Assembly (NCBI GenBank): GCA_030248065.1
Contig: JASAMV010001158.1
Coordinates: 62,001 to 126,000, forward strand
DNA: 64,000 nt
From: Rhynchonema sp. JSB1_4
Lineage: Eukaryota > Nematoda > Chromadorea > Monhysterida > Xyalidae
Direction: 5' to 3'
The notes under the pieces are model-generated. The model was not told where the DNA came from. It saw only the letters and a program-made list of their open reading frames with translations, and searched no databases. Positions 44,939 through 55,976 of this stretch are shown in pieces (position 1 is the first letter of the stretch; every line of letters starts with the position of its first letter). The translations under genes and the position numbers were made by a program.

Positions 44939-47900
44939 ATGCCATCTGTTTTGCCTCGTTTTCTGACCGCTGCCGTGACGAGCGTTGCCGGCGCGTTTTT
45001 GGGACGGAAAAACAGCGAGGGAAAGACTGAATCGACCGATCAAATTCACAAACGCGTGCGAATCGGTGGGTTTTTGCGATAACAAACAATCAACTTCTCC
45101 AAAAAAATTGGCTGAAATAAAAAACAACCTTAAAAAAATCCTCCAGCTATAATCGGTGCCGGCATCGGTGGATCGTCGTGTTCGTACTTTTTGACGGATT
45201 TGAAGTCGAAACGACTTTCATCGACAAAGATCGATTTCGAGATCGACATTTTCGAACGGGATCGAATCGGCGGGCGAATGCGCACGGCCGTGATTGGAGG
45301 GCAGACGGTGGAGACTGGCGCTAGCATCATACACCCCAAGAATGAGTACATGGTGAACTTTGCGAAACTTTTGGGTTCGTCGGATTGTTTTCATAGTTTT
45401 TTTTCAATTTTTTATAAACAACTTCAGATTTCCAAGCCTGTTTTTCTGTTCACGTTTTGCCACTGATGGGTATGATATCAAGGATAAAACATCGGCAGCT
45501 TCATTGGTGATGTTTCACAAATAAATACGTGGGATAAGTATTGTTGATCTTTATGTACTTATTTGTTGATCAGCTGCTTACCGTAATGACTGGGTGATGC
45601 ACCAGGGCATCGTCAACATGCAGAAACGCACCCTCCACCAAAACTCTCTCCCTTTTCAGGCCTGAAAACTGTGACAGCCAAGGAGATCACTGGCAACAAA
45701 CTCGGCCTTTATGACGGACAGAGTTTTGTGTACGAGGATGTTTCACGGTGGAGTTTTGTCAACGATTTGTCACTGCTGTGGCGCTATGGATATGACTGCA
45801 TTCGGTACAAAGGGTTCATCAAGGACATGCTCAGCAAGTTTGGCAGGTGTGAAACATTATGTTGTACATGCTATTTGTTTCTGTTGAGAAATTAATTTTG
45901 TTCGTTTGTTCTCCACAAACTAACGATCCTCTGTTCTGGAACAATATCGTTCAAACGAAATCCCGTTCTTGCACCTTATCAATCAACAAAGCAATTACTG
46001 CGAGATTTGTAGTCCACGTTTCAGCTGTAAGCATCCATCGTACTGAATATATCCTGTTGCACTTCCAGACATGGGGTCAAGATGGCCGTTGAGTGACACA
46101 CAGAAAAATTACCGCCGACTTTCAGAATCTACAGCCTACAATCTAACAACGGATGTTATCCTGATGTACAAAGCATGCTCGGCGCTATGGACCCTCAGTT
46201 CCCGCCGTTGTGCAATCAATCGATAAAAGACCGATTGGGTGAACTTGGATTTGGGCAGAGATTCACAAGTGAACTGGCTGCAGCGATAATGAATGTGAAT
46301 TATGGACAGAACATTGATGAGGTACATATACTGTAATTACCGTGATACTCTATCCTCTGATGGTTACGGTGTCGTGCGATGTGTTTGTCATGACGGCAGT
46401 CAGATTCGGTCCCTCAGATGCTTACTTATAGACAACTAAAACCCGAACGGAAGCTAATCCTGGATCTGGACCAGGGCCCAAATGCTAGGTCTTGTTTGAA
46501 AAGTCGCCGAATGCGTTTCAGAATAGTTAGCCACGGGCAAGACGATTGATTGGAAGTCTGACTGACGATCACATGCTGAACAAAAGCCGAATCAAACTAA
46601 AAAAAGTTTATTTTTGCTGTGTTATGCACATTTAAACTTTTCAATGCTCAGGTGCATGCGTTTGTCGGTGCCGTGAGTCTGGCGGGTGCAGGTGATGAGC
46701 TTTGGGCTGTCAAGGGTGGCAATCAACAGGTCGCTGAAGGACTCGTCAAACAAAGTGATGCGACGCTGTATAGGTTGGGTGATGTTTCACTGTTATACTA
46801 TTCGAATTGTGTCATGATATCAGGATCCGGTAGTTTTGATCGACATTGACAATGGTGCAGCTGTAAGCTGGGCACCAAGTTGTTGGTCATTTACGGTGGG
46901 GTTTAAGTACGATGAAGATCATCCTACCTCCTTTGTTGTTATCATGCCCATTGTGGGTGACAAAAGTCGGGCATCACGTTAACGAACTATAAATGACATT
47001 TTCTTCCAGAGGCGCAGTGACCTCAATCAGCTACGATGCGTCCAACGACAAATACTCCGTCGAATGCACTGATTCGAACAACAATCCGATTCCCGTTCTG
47101 CGTCCGTACGATTACGTCGTGATCGCGTGTCCGCTTGCCGATCAGGCGCGCGGCGATTTGAAATTCGTCAATTTCACCGTCGATCCTAGCCATTACGGGC
47201 CGTACCATCGAACAGTCAGTTCGTTTGCAGTCGGTGTGCCACGAGCGACGACTTGGCACAAACGGGACGACAATTTGCCGAATGGTTGGTGTTCGCAGAG
47301 TTCCGTGATTCCACCAGTGTGTTTCTGGCTCGGATTTTGGACGAATCTGGCCAGACGTTTGCACGAAACGCCATACTTTGCGATCATCTGGTCTTTCAAG
47401 TGTTGGCTGCAGCAGCATCAGCTGCCTATGGCTCACAGTGCGGACTCCATTCGCGTTGGAGATGGACTGGAGCCAGTCTGTGCAAACAGGTAGAAACGGA
47501 CAACAAGAAGCACGAGGGACAATTTACAATTATTCGTGTGGTCATTGCATTAGCGCTATTTGAATTAGCGACGTAGTATATACTGTACATACTTCGTTGC
47601 AGAGATCCTGTGCTGCAACACCTCCCTATCCTACAATTCAGTCGGTCAATGGAAATCCAGTGAAGCAACCGATAAAACTCCCAAATCCAACCTGCTCAAC
47701 TACGGAGTCTGGAAAGTGTTCTCTCGTTCCACGCTCGACTCAGACTTGAAGTCCCGATATTTTGCCAAAATTGACGACTGGGTGGTCTATGATTGGTTCG
47801 CGTATCCGCACTATTCCGTGAATGACCTTGCCGAATCAGACACCGGTAATAAACGCGGCAATTTCAAATTGGCGCCGCGGGTCTATCATGTGAATGCAAT

Positions 47901-47988
47901 TGAATGGGCTGCCAGTGCGATGGAGATGGGAGCGATTGGCGCCAAAAACGTGGCGTTATTAATTATGAAAGATATTGAGGACAATTAA
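44939..47988 (+). CDS. prenylcysteine oxidase/lyase, 7 exons
   Basis: Exons: 44939-45065, 45147-45374, 45660-45846, 46126-46321, 46652-46773, 47010-47284, 47603-47988. The product is 506 residues, the same size as human PCYOX1. The enzyme is a FAD-dependent thioether oxidase that splits prenylcysteine into cysteine, prenyl aldehyde and hydrogen peroxide during lysosomal breakdown of prenylated proteins. Evidence: the dinucleotide-binding motif IIGAGIGGSS near residue 44, ERDRIGGR, GASIIHPKNEYMV, MNVNYGQNIDEVHAFVGAVSL, LWAVKGGNQ, and the C-terminal AYPHYS and NAIEWAASAMEMGAIGAKNVALL. The first 20 residues can serve as a signal sequence. All junctions are phase-consistent; exon 6 ends at GTTGGT (47285) and intron 6 contains a fragment of the dispersed AACAGGTNGAAACGG repeat. 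It is the only such gene in the window. Confidence 0.93.
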
Positions 47989-48112
47989 TTCTGTTCCACT
48001 TCTCGTTACCATGCGAATGTTGATAGTATGCATCAGCAAATTGGTGCTTATTTTTGCATTACCGGTTGATTTGCAGACTATTTGTCCATAACATTCCTGA
48101 CGATAATCGTCT

Positions 48113-48118
48113 AATAAA
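48113..48118 (+). terminator. candidate polyadenylation signal for prenylcysteine oxidase
   Basis: AATAAA lies 125 nt after the stop codon at 47986-47988, and a tRNA gene begins 270 nt further on. Confidence 0.5.
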
Positions 48119-48239
48119 ATTAAAGCAGCAAAAAACTTGATGTTGGCTTCAAAGTTCCCTGATTTTATCTGTGGTTTTCGATGCAAACTTTTCTGCATAT
48201 GAATGCAACGCAACTGCCTGTGTGAACAAAACCAACATA

Positions 48240-48345
48240 ACGCACACAACAGGCAGTGTGTGTGTGTCTTTATGTGTGTGTCTGCCTGATCTGGCAAGCA
48301 CACACACACGTTACAGCAGCACACACAAACACACAGCAGCTGCGC
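48240..48345. repeat. TG/CA simple-repeat tract with inverted arms
   Basis: A (TG)n-rich arm (48255-48285) faces a (CA)n-rich arm (48298-48340) around GCCTGATCTGGC. It is simple-sequence DNA able to form a hairpin and lies just upstream of the tRNA gene. Confidence 0.75.
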
Positions 48346-48387
48346 ACGTTAGGTACAAGTACTGCCATATGCAGCCACGCTAGTGTG

Positions 48388-48459
48388 TCCGGCGTGGTCT
48401 AGTGGTTAGGATTTGCGGCTCTCACCCGCAAGGCCCGGGTTCAATTCCCGGCGCCGGAA
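48388..48459 (+). tRNA. tRNA-Glu (anticodon CTC)
   Basis: The sequence folds into a standard cloverleaf. The acceptor stem is TCCGGCG paired with CGCCGGA, followed by the discriminator A. The D arm is GTCTAGTGGTTAGGAT. The anticodon stem TGCGG/CCGCA encloses the loop CTCTCAC, giving anticodon CTC. The T arm is CCGGG TTCAATT CCCGG. There is no intron. A TTTT run at 48466-48469 can act as the RNA polymerase III terminator. It reads GAG codons. Confidence 0.93.
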
Positions 48460-48469
48460 TTCAAGTTTT

Positions 48470-50918
48470 GCATCTCTTACGAAGTTGTTCTTTGCAGATG
48501 TCTCACAGGGGCGTTTCTGTCATCAATTTTGCATACATTAGTTATACTTACATTTTATCTTTTCTGGTGCGCTTGGTGTTGCAGCAACCTCTCGTTTTTC
48601 GTATCATATCCAATTGTCTGAGATTTTTGAACGTATACTTTTACTTTAAATCCGCTCAAAGCACAAAATGTCATATAATTTCGTGGCAACACAAGAAAGG
48701 TAATAAACACAATGAGAAAATACACAGATAAAGAAAGCTGTATGACATAAAATAGACATAATAAAACTGACACACAAAACAAAAGAAGAGAGAAAACGAC
48801 CACAGACCGAGAGGATACACAATAACGTGTACGATAAGTGTGATGTTTGTAATTTTCACCAACGAAAGCAACTATAAGCCGCAAAAGGGAGTGGTGGATA
48901 AATAATTTTTAGCGTGTTTAACTTAAAAATTTCCAATTTTCTGGATTATTAAACCTATGAACGTTTCACGAACGCTGGCAGTGTGGGGGACGAGAAGGCT
49001 TGCACGAATAAAATTTTAAAAACGTTTGCTACAACCATAAATAACTAATAAATTGTTGATTGCGTATGTGTGACAAGAGATTTTGTCATTTTTTCTCTAA
49101 TTGGACAATATTCAGGCATACACCCGTGCAGCCATAATTACTGTTAAGGATCGGGAGTAAAGACAACAGTACATCAATCAATACTATGCTAAAAATTTGC
49201 TGGTTTTTATTGGAAAGATATCGAAGAAATGTTGAAAAGCGAACTTTCATCATAGTACGCACCGAGGTACAAAAACACGGCAGCAAACTTGCGAAAAGAA
49301 ATATTAGTTTCAGCCATGTTTTGAGAAAAACAACAATCGCAACAATATGGTAAATTGAACGTTTGTACAGATCTACAGAGTAAGCAAGTCCCGGGTGGAT
49401 TTCTGAGCACATGATCAAATTATTCACCTAAAAACGTTGAAATTACGGAGATAATGAAGCAAAAACAGCTCAAGGACGCACAAAAAACGGCCATGATCAC
49501 GATGAGCGCAGCAGTCTCTCAGAAGCCTGTGTGGTTTTCGCAGGCATGCGGCGACGCAGACAGCGCCCCCCGCCACAAGCCGTCTACCAAGCCGACTTAG
49601 TTTAGCCTGTGTGCCACAGTACTTCAATTAGCAGAAGCTGATTTCAGATGCATAGATTTTGAAATCTGACACTCTAGCTTTGGCATGGAGCTGGTGGTTC
49701 GGGGTTTTTCTGGCGTCTCAGATAATAAGCCGGGCTATATGGGCCCAGCTGTCACTAGAAAATCACACAAGCCGGTCAGCCGGTGTGAAAGAGCACTCGC
49801 ACATACATATACATGATGGTCGACATTACAAAACAAGACAATTGTATATTTTCTTCACTTACTATGGCAGAAACAACGGACTGATATTTTGTAACGTGTG
49901 TGGTGGCGCTGCACGACTGAACTAAACATACAAACATCCCGGTTTCACATTCGAAGCTCAAAAACATGAAACAAATCGCAAAGTGCACATTTTTCTGGCT
50001 CCCTTTGGCACATCCGCTCCCTTCTCTCGTTAAGTCAAGATCTAAGTCGATTCCGCTCAAAGCCGGAACGCGGGGCGTTACCGACAGATTGCGAGCGGGG
50101 ATCCATCCTTTCTTCATTAAGTGCTCAAGATTTGCGAAAAAGCGCCATGTTGGTGGCTAATCAGGCATCAGGAGTACTTGACTCAATGAAGCGTGCATCG
50201 CCTTCTCATTTCCTGCGCAAAGGCTAGATGCTTTGTGCACATGTTTAAGCGTATGTCAAAAATATGAGACATTTGGCGCATTTCGAGTGCTACTGGTGCG
50301 TACAAACGTCAAGTGTGCTGTATGTAGTACACGCTCCCTTGTGTTGAAATTTGACTCTAAGAATGGTGTTGGGTCAAAGGACAGCGGGGTGCCCCCATTT
50401 ACGCTGCAGAGAGCTGTTTTCTCTCCGCCTAGTGGGAGGCCCACGTCTTGTTGGGGCAAGTAAAATGTGCACTTGCACAATAAAAAATGAAAAGCTGATC
50501 AATTACTGTACTCTCTCGATTTACAATATGTACACTTTTCAGAAACAACACTCACGTTGTGCGATTAAAAACACACTACAATGGCATGAGATCACAGAAA
50601 TCGAAAGATACAAATCAAATAAACCAACATCGTAAAACATTGTTAAACAGTAAAATGTGGTACGGTTGAGTGTTTTTCTTTCAGAAAAGAATCGTATTGA
50701 ACCAATTTGCGGAAAATTAGTGCATGAACACTTCATAAACGACGGATAATGACTATTGTAGGACAATGGTTTCCAGGCTGCCAACTGTAATTTGAGTTCA
50801 ACATGAAAGAAGTTTCGGACATTTAAACAAAAAATGATTGCAAAACGAAATAATTGGAAAGAACGACTACAATGGGGTGACAAAAACACAACGATCTATG
50901 ACATGTCATACCCTGTGT
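48470..50918. other. intergenic region between tRNA-Glu and the GPI-anchored protein gene
   Basis: About 2.4 kb, mostly AT-rich, with no exon I can support on either strand. It should contain the 3' UTR of the minus-strand gene ending at 50919. No exact TGATGTTTCA motif occurs here. Confidence 0.5.
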
Positions 50919-52513
50919 CTACTGTACCCACCTTGTGATGGCGACGACCACGAGTAGATGTAGCGCCATGAAAGGACTAAGACTCGTCGCACCGCCGGGA
51001 GTCCCATCGCCCTGCTGCCCAGTCTCATCCTTAACGGGAGCAGATTGTCCGTTGCGCGATTCGGCATCCGCCGGTTCTTCAATCGGTTCCATCGTACAAT
51101 CGATTTGGCAGTTGCCAATTTTGTCCTTGTAGACGCCGTTGATCATGTTTGAAAGTGAGTTGCACATCAGATCCACTGCCTTGCCTTGACAGATTTTCGA
51201 CAGCGCGCCCTTGTAGCCGGCGATGCGTCGTTTGACCTCCGTGCACGTGTCGTCTCTCGACCGTCGATAGTGGGTGACGTAGACGTGTTGTTTGTCGAGA
51301 TACTGCCGAGCGATGTAGTCGGCCGCCGCCAGCGTCGACTTGCCGATGTGGTCTTCTGATAAACACACGCGAAGGGCCGAATTCGAAAGCATCTCCTGTC
51401 CCTTGTCTGAACAGGCGTATTGCAGCAGATAGAAGGATTTGAGGAAGGTGGCCTTGTTCTTGCGATGCGTCAGCAGTTCAGTGAGCTGTTCGGTCGTGTT
51501 CAGCACGTCCTGCGACGTACAGCCGAAATCTTGCGGTCGCTCGACGCAATTGCCGAGCTTGTGCACGTGCGTACACTCTTCGCGGGTGACCAACACCTGA
51601 AACACAAAAGTGACATTGTTGTATGTACGTATCTTTTACACACTCAAGCATACAGTGTGTTGATTACGAAATATTACACTAGTCTGAGGGTAAAAAAACT
51701 ACATGTATGGGTGTTAAAAGTTACATCATCTTGTCTGCAGAATATAACATTGTGGAACTTGGCGCACTGTTTGGAACGACGGTTTAGGCTTGAAGTGGAT
51801 TTTGTTGCAATGGTTGGACACCGTGAAACATCAGTCAGCTGCTAATAGTAATAAAAACTACACGAATCCGGCTACTAATTAAAAATCTACATCGTACGCC
51901 GCACAAAAATTGCCTTTGTTCTATTCAGAGTTTTCAGCTGAGTAACAACCGAAAAAAACGCCCCCTCATTTTCGTATACCTCCAAAAAACAATGCCTTTT
52001 TGTTTTGAGTGCGGAGACCGCTAGTAACCATCTGTCATTACGATCATTTTGCCTGGATGTGAAAAACTGCCACAGCAAAAATGACAAATGATGATCACAA
52101 CAGCAGTTTTGTAACGTGCAGTTTTTTTGCAAGCTGACAAGGCCGAAAGTTTTGCACGCACGCTTAGAGCAATGAAGAAAGCTCGACACGAATTTCCCAT
52201 CATGACCAAGGCACACACATCAGAAGCGTTTTCAGTGAAAAATGACACAAAAACTCACCACGTTGACTTTGTTCTGCCAGAGCTTGAGCGTGTACTGTTC
52301 CAGTGACCTGACCAGGCAATCGACGAGTTTATTGTAATTGCATCCATCGCGCTTCTGGCGCTCGACGTGCTGCACAAACTCCCGGCTGTCGGGGTCTAGC
52401 TGTTGGAAACTTTGTCTCTGCGCCTTGTAGGTCTGTGCCGGTGTGGCACACGTGACTGTCAGTAGCGATATCAACAGGTAAACTGCAGTAGTCCTGAGTT
52501 GCTGTGCGTGCAT
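50919..52513 (-). CDS. secreted, probably GPI-anchored cysteine-rich protein of unknown family, 2 exons
   Basis: Exons: 52513-52259 and 51596-50919, joined in phase 0 across a 662-bp intron, giving 310 residues. A signal peptide (MHAQQLRTTAVYLLISLLTV, cleaved near CATPAQ) opens the protein. The mature part contains twelve cysteines (starting DGCNYNKLVDC and ending LMCNSL...GNCQIDC) in a mostly helical context, an N-glycosylation site at NTTE, then an acidic, Gly/Gln-rich stretch and a hydrophobic end (LSPFMALHLLVVVAITRW) like a GPI-attachment signal. The ATG at 52513 is preferred over upstream non-ATG starts. The pattern recalls cysteine-rich nematode and insect secreted proteins of unknown function, but I cannot assign a family. 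The intron carries a TGAAACATCA motif (51824) and another copy lies just upstream of the ATG (52529). Confidence 0.8.
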
Positions 52514-52539
52514 CGTGCGGGCAGTGCGTGATGTTTCAC

Positions 52540-55500
52540 GGACCAATAGGTTGGTTCGACGTGGCGTTCCCGTGGAGGATTGTTAGGTGGAAACCGTGAT
52601 CTTTCAAATCGATTGCGCCCCTTGCGATGGGGCCTCAATGCTGATGGTGTTGTTTATGTTGCTTTTGATGCAATTGTTAGGAAGAACGATGGAGTGGATA
52701 TTCAGCGATAATCTGAAATGATGAAAGTGATTTTGTGACACTTGATACAAAAATAAATGAAGAGAGACATTATAAACCACGCTGACATTGAAATCACGTT
52801 ATGGAAACATTGCATAGTCTGTTTATGTTTACTGGTGTCTGCAAATTGCGTGCCAAGGTGACTTGGCGCAGCAGCGGAAACCTCAAATTAATGACAGGGT
52901 GATATTGCTCATCAATTTGCTCCTTTGGGAAAACAAACATCAACAACCTTCTAAAGGTTATATGCTATCACAATATAGATTCATGTGCCTATGTAGTCTT
53001 CTTAACGCCAGTGATACTAATTTCAGACCTCCGGATTACGCAATATTACGCGCTATGTGAATCTTGTGTGGAAACATGAAGCAGCGTGATGCGATCAAAG
53101 ATTGATAATAATACACGTGTACGTACATGCACTAGGTACAACACCCTGGAGTTTGCGTGCATCTCAAATAAGCCCCTAACTAGGCACGGCACAAGGCGCG
53201 CAAGCGCTAGTTGGCTCATAGTCAGCCGAGGCCAGCTGCTTGAAAACTTCGCTCTTGCACAAAGTTTCGTGATATCATGTAGTGGAGTGGGCACAATCAT
53301 GAATAAGACACATGCAGATTTCTAAAAATATCGAAATACCATGATTGAAAAAGGCGAACGCAAGAGAATCGTGAAACACTCACGTGAATGTTGGCTCGAG
53401 CATGAAAAAAATAAAATTTAAAAGTCTCATCTTCATGCTGATTCGACTACGCAGTTTGATGTCATCACACATGATCATAATCTTGCCCACATCACTAGTG
53501 GGTGATAACACACAGAGACCGTGTTACATGAAAAATGGACTATGCACAAACAGAGATAAGACATATTTCCAACATAAATCTCGCATGCACAAGGAGCGTA
53601 AATTTGTCTCAACACAGGCCGCGCTACTACCGTAAGCCATTCGCACTGAGTAAATCGAAGCGCCGCTGCGCCAAAGAGTCCCCCACACACGTTGAGAGAA
53701 GCAAAGCAGCGTCGGCAGAGAGCAGCGCACACTTGCTTGCCTCTCAAAGCAAGAAGATTCGCATACATGCTGCACGTGAAGATGCTTGCAAGCTGGCGGG
53801 AGAGAGAGACAGCGCGTAGTGAGCTGATGATAAATTAGACGGACAGACGCTATGCGCATATGGCGCGCCCGTCAGCACGCGCGACGACTGGGCTTGTCGC
53901 TGCTACAAAAATAACTATGTACCGTACACCATGCATGTGCAGATGTACCACATGTACATGCACGAAGGTGCTATGCGTATACCTATAGGAAACATATTGA
54001 AGTACATGGTGACAGAGACAGAGAGAGCGGACATACAAAAATCGATGGTTTATACGTGTGCAGCAGGCATATGACATGACAGCACACATGCACCACGTAC
54101 GCACTGTACCGGTACTTAGCTGGACACGCCTAAACGGCCAACTACCGTTAGGGGAGTACAAGCCCAGAAGGCGTACCTTTATACATGCCGTGCTGCAAAC
54201 GCGTGTGGCAAGACACAAAGTCAGCTGATACTAGAGTCTTCCCTGGTTTCGTGTATCGCCTACGACATCTGAGATGTACCATTCGATGTTAGAAGGTGTG
54301 AGGTGATGTATTAAGCTCTGATGGGGTTTAGAAGTCCGTTTTGCCCATGAGTGATAAGATGAACCAAGGAAACAAAATAATTAAACTAACGCAAGGACTT
54401 TACGCGAAATTAAACATGAGTCTTGAGATTTGATTATATTATAACAGGTTGGTTACGAGCGGTGCAGGATAAGGTAAACAGAGTTGCGTGCAAAACAAGC
54501 AACCCCGGCAGCAAAGTTGCAGCATGTGTGCAAGTTTGTAAAACGCAGGTTTATGGTTAGCGTGGAGACCTTGAACCTTCTGGCATCATGGCATGTACAT
54601 GTACATACCTTAGATAGTATTACAGTACCCATGCATTGAGCAGAGTTGCTAAAAAAGCGCCGTTAGCTGGTTCTATCGTCAGCTGCAGTGTACCGGAAAG
54701 CAGCACCTAAGCCCCCGAGGTGCCCGACACTGTGAGTGACAGACATGTGAGCAAGCAAGCAAGCACTGATAAAAAAAAGTTGCAACTTGCAAACGAGCTT
54801 GCGTGTTCACATATATGTCTTATTCGTAGGTTGTGGGTACATAGGTACTATGTACCTTACATGTGACTAACTGACTGCTAGTGACAGCAATGTGTATGCC
54901 ATATGGCTTAGGGCAAAAACAGCCGGTTCTGCCCCTGTGAGGGTGCACAATTTTCGGGTGCTAACACACGCGCACGGCCCAAAATGCTCAGCCCTTTTGC
55001 TTTTTTGTCACAGTGAGATAAACTAAACGAGGGGTGGGGGTACTAAGGTGCTGTACCTTTGAGATGGATGAGTGGGTTGCATGAGAGCCAAATGTTCATG
55101 AAGCACTTTTCCCCATCACGTGACTGCGCAATTGAGACATCATAAAACAATCCAACCATCATTGACAAATCAAGTTTCGCAGTAATTGGTACGACCAACA
55201 TTTTGCAAGTTCCAGTGTTTCCGATCGATTCACCATCCATAGAGAGTGCACTGCACACCTATGGGCATATGGTGTAATTAGGTGAGGCGGGGGCAGCTAA
55301 AAAAGACACTGTTGTCGAATGGAGGAAAGGACTTGATTAAAATGGATTTTCCGTAGCTGCTGCTTGCCTGAGACTTACCGCCGCGGGCAGCCGTCGGCTA
55401 AAAACAAGCACGCCAAAAGCACTAACGGATTAGCAACCAAGTGAAGTGGAGAGCCCGCGCACATAAAATTTGTCTCTCTTGATTTAACGGTAAAAACTTT

Positions 55501-55970
55501 ACGCGTCCGACCAATCTGCTGGAATTGCCCTCACAGGGTGCATACATGCAAACGAAAAACATGCGCGCGCATGCAGCCCCGTGTCGAGCATTGTGGCAGC
55601 TCAAAGCAACAAACATGCGTTTTGCGTTATACTGTCACAGTCAAAGAGAGTAAACAGTTTCAATCTTGGTGGGGCACAAAAAATACAGAAATGGAGCTCG
55701 GCACTAAAACGGTACCCGGATAACAAATGGGTACCTGTTCTAGTATACAGTTGACTTTTCAGCGCCTTGCAGCTTGACAGCTGCCGACTCAAATTACGGT
55801 GCCGACGCGAAAGCGCCCGCGAGAAATGGACTGGTTTATTTATTTGCTTGCCACTATTTGTTGTTTGTTTGTTTGGGCAAGAACATAAAAATAAGTTCGG
55901 AGATCAAACAAACATGCTTTTCCCCAAGTTCATTTCAGTTGAGTGCTAACGTCGGAAACCATGCGAGATA
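52540..55970. other. gene-poor region upstream of the GPI-anchored protein gene
   Basis: No exon I can support. The sequence contains simple AC/GT-rich stretches (53930-54080) and short inverted fragments, such as CCCTGTGAGGGTGCA near 54936 and CCCTCACAGGGTGCA near 55527. It presumably includes the promoter of the minus-strand gene at its left end. Confidence 0.45.
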
Positions 55971-55976
55971 ATGGGT

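Larger units (their letters stand above)
639..46951. repeat. dispersed motif ATGGGCATGATAACAA
   Basis: Exact or near-exact copies lie at 639, 2033, 40768 and, inverted, near 46934 and 10177 (one mismatch). Variants lie near 1269, 3676, 10525, 18988, 20486, 32633 and 45466. All are in introns or flanks. The motif is too long to recur by chance at this rate, so it is likely the conserved core of a decayed repeat family or a regulatory or small-RNA signal. Confidence 0.65.

Noticed and set aside
47285..47602. Possible coding extension inside prenylcysteine oxidase intron 6
   Set aside because: The stretch has open frames, but the junction 47284/47603 joins conserved blocks in phase, and the intron carries a fragment of a dispersed repeat.
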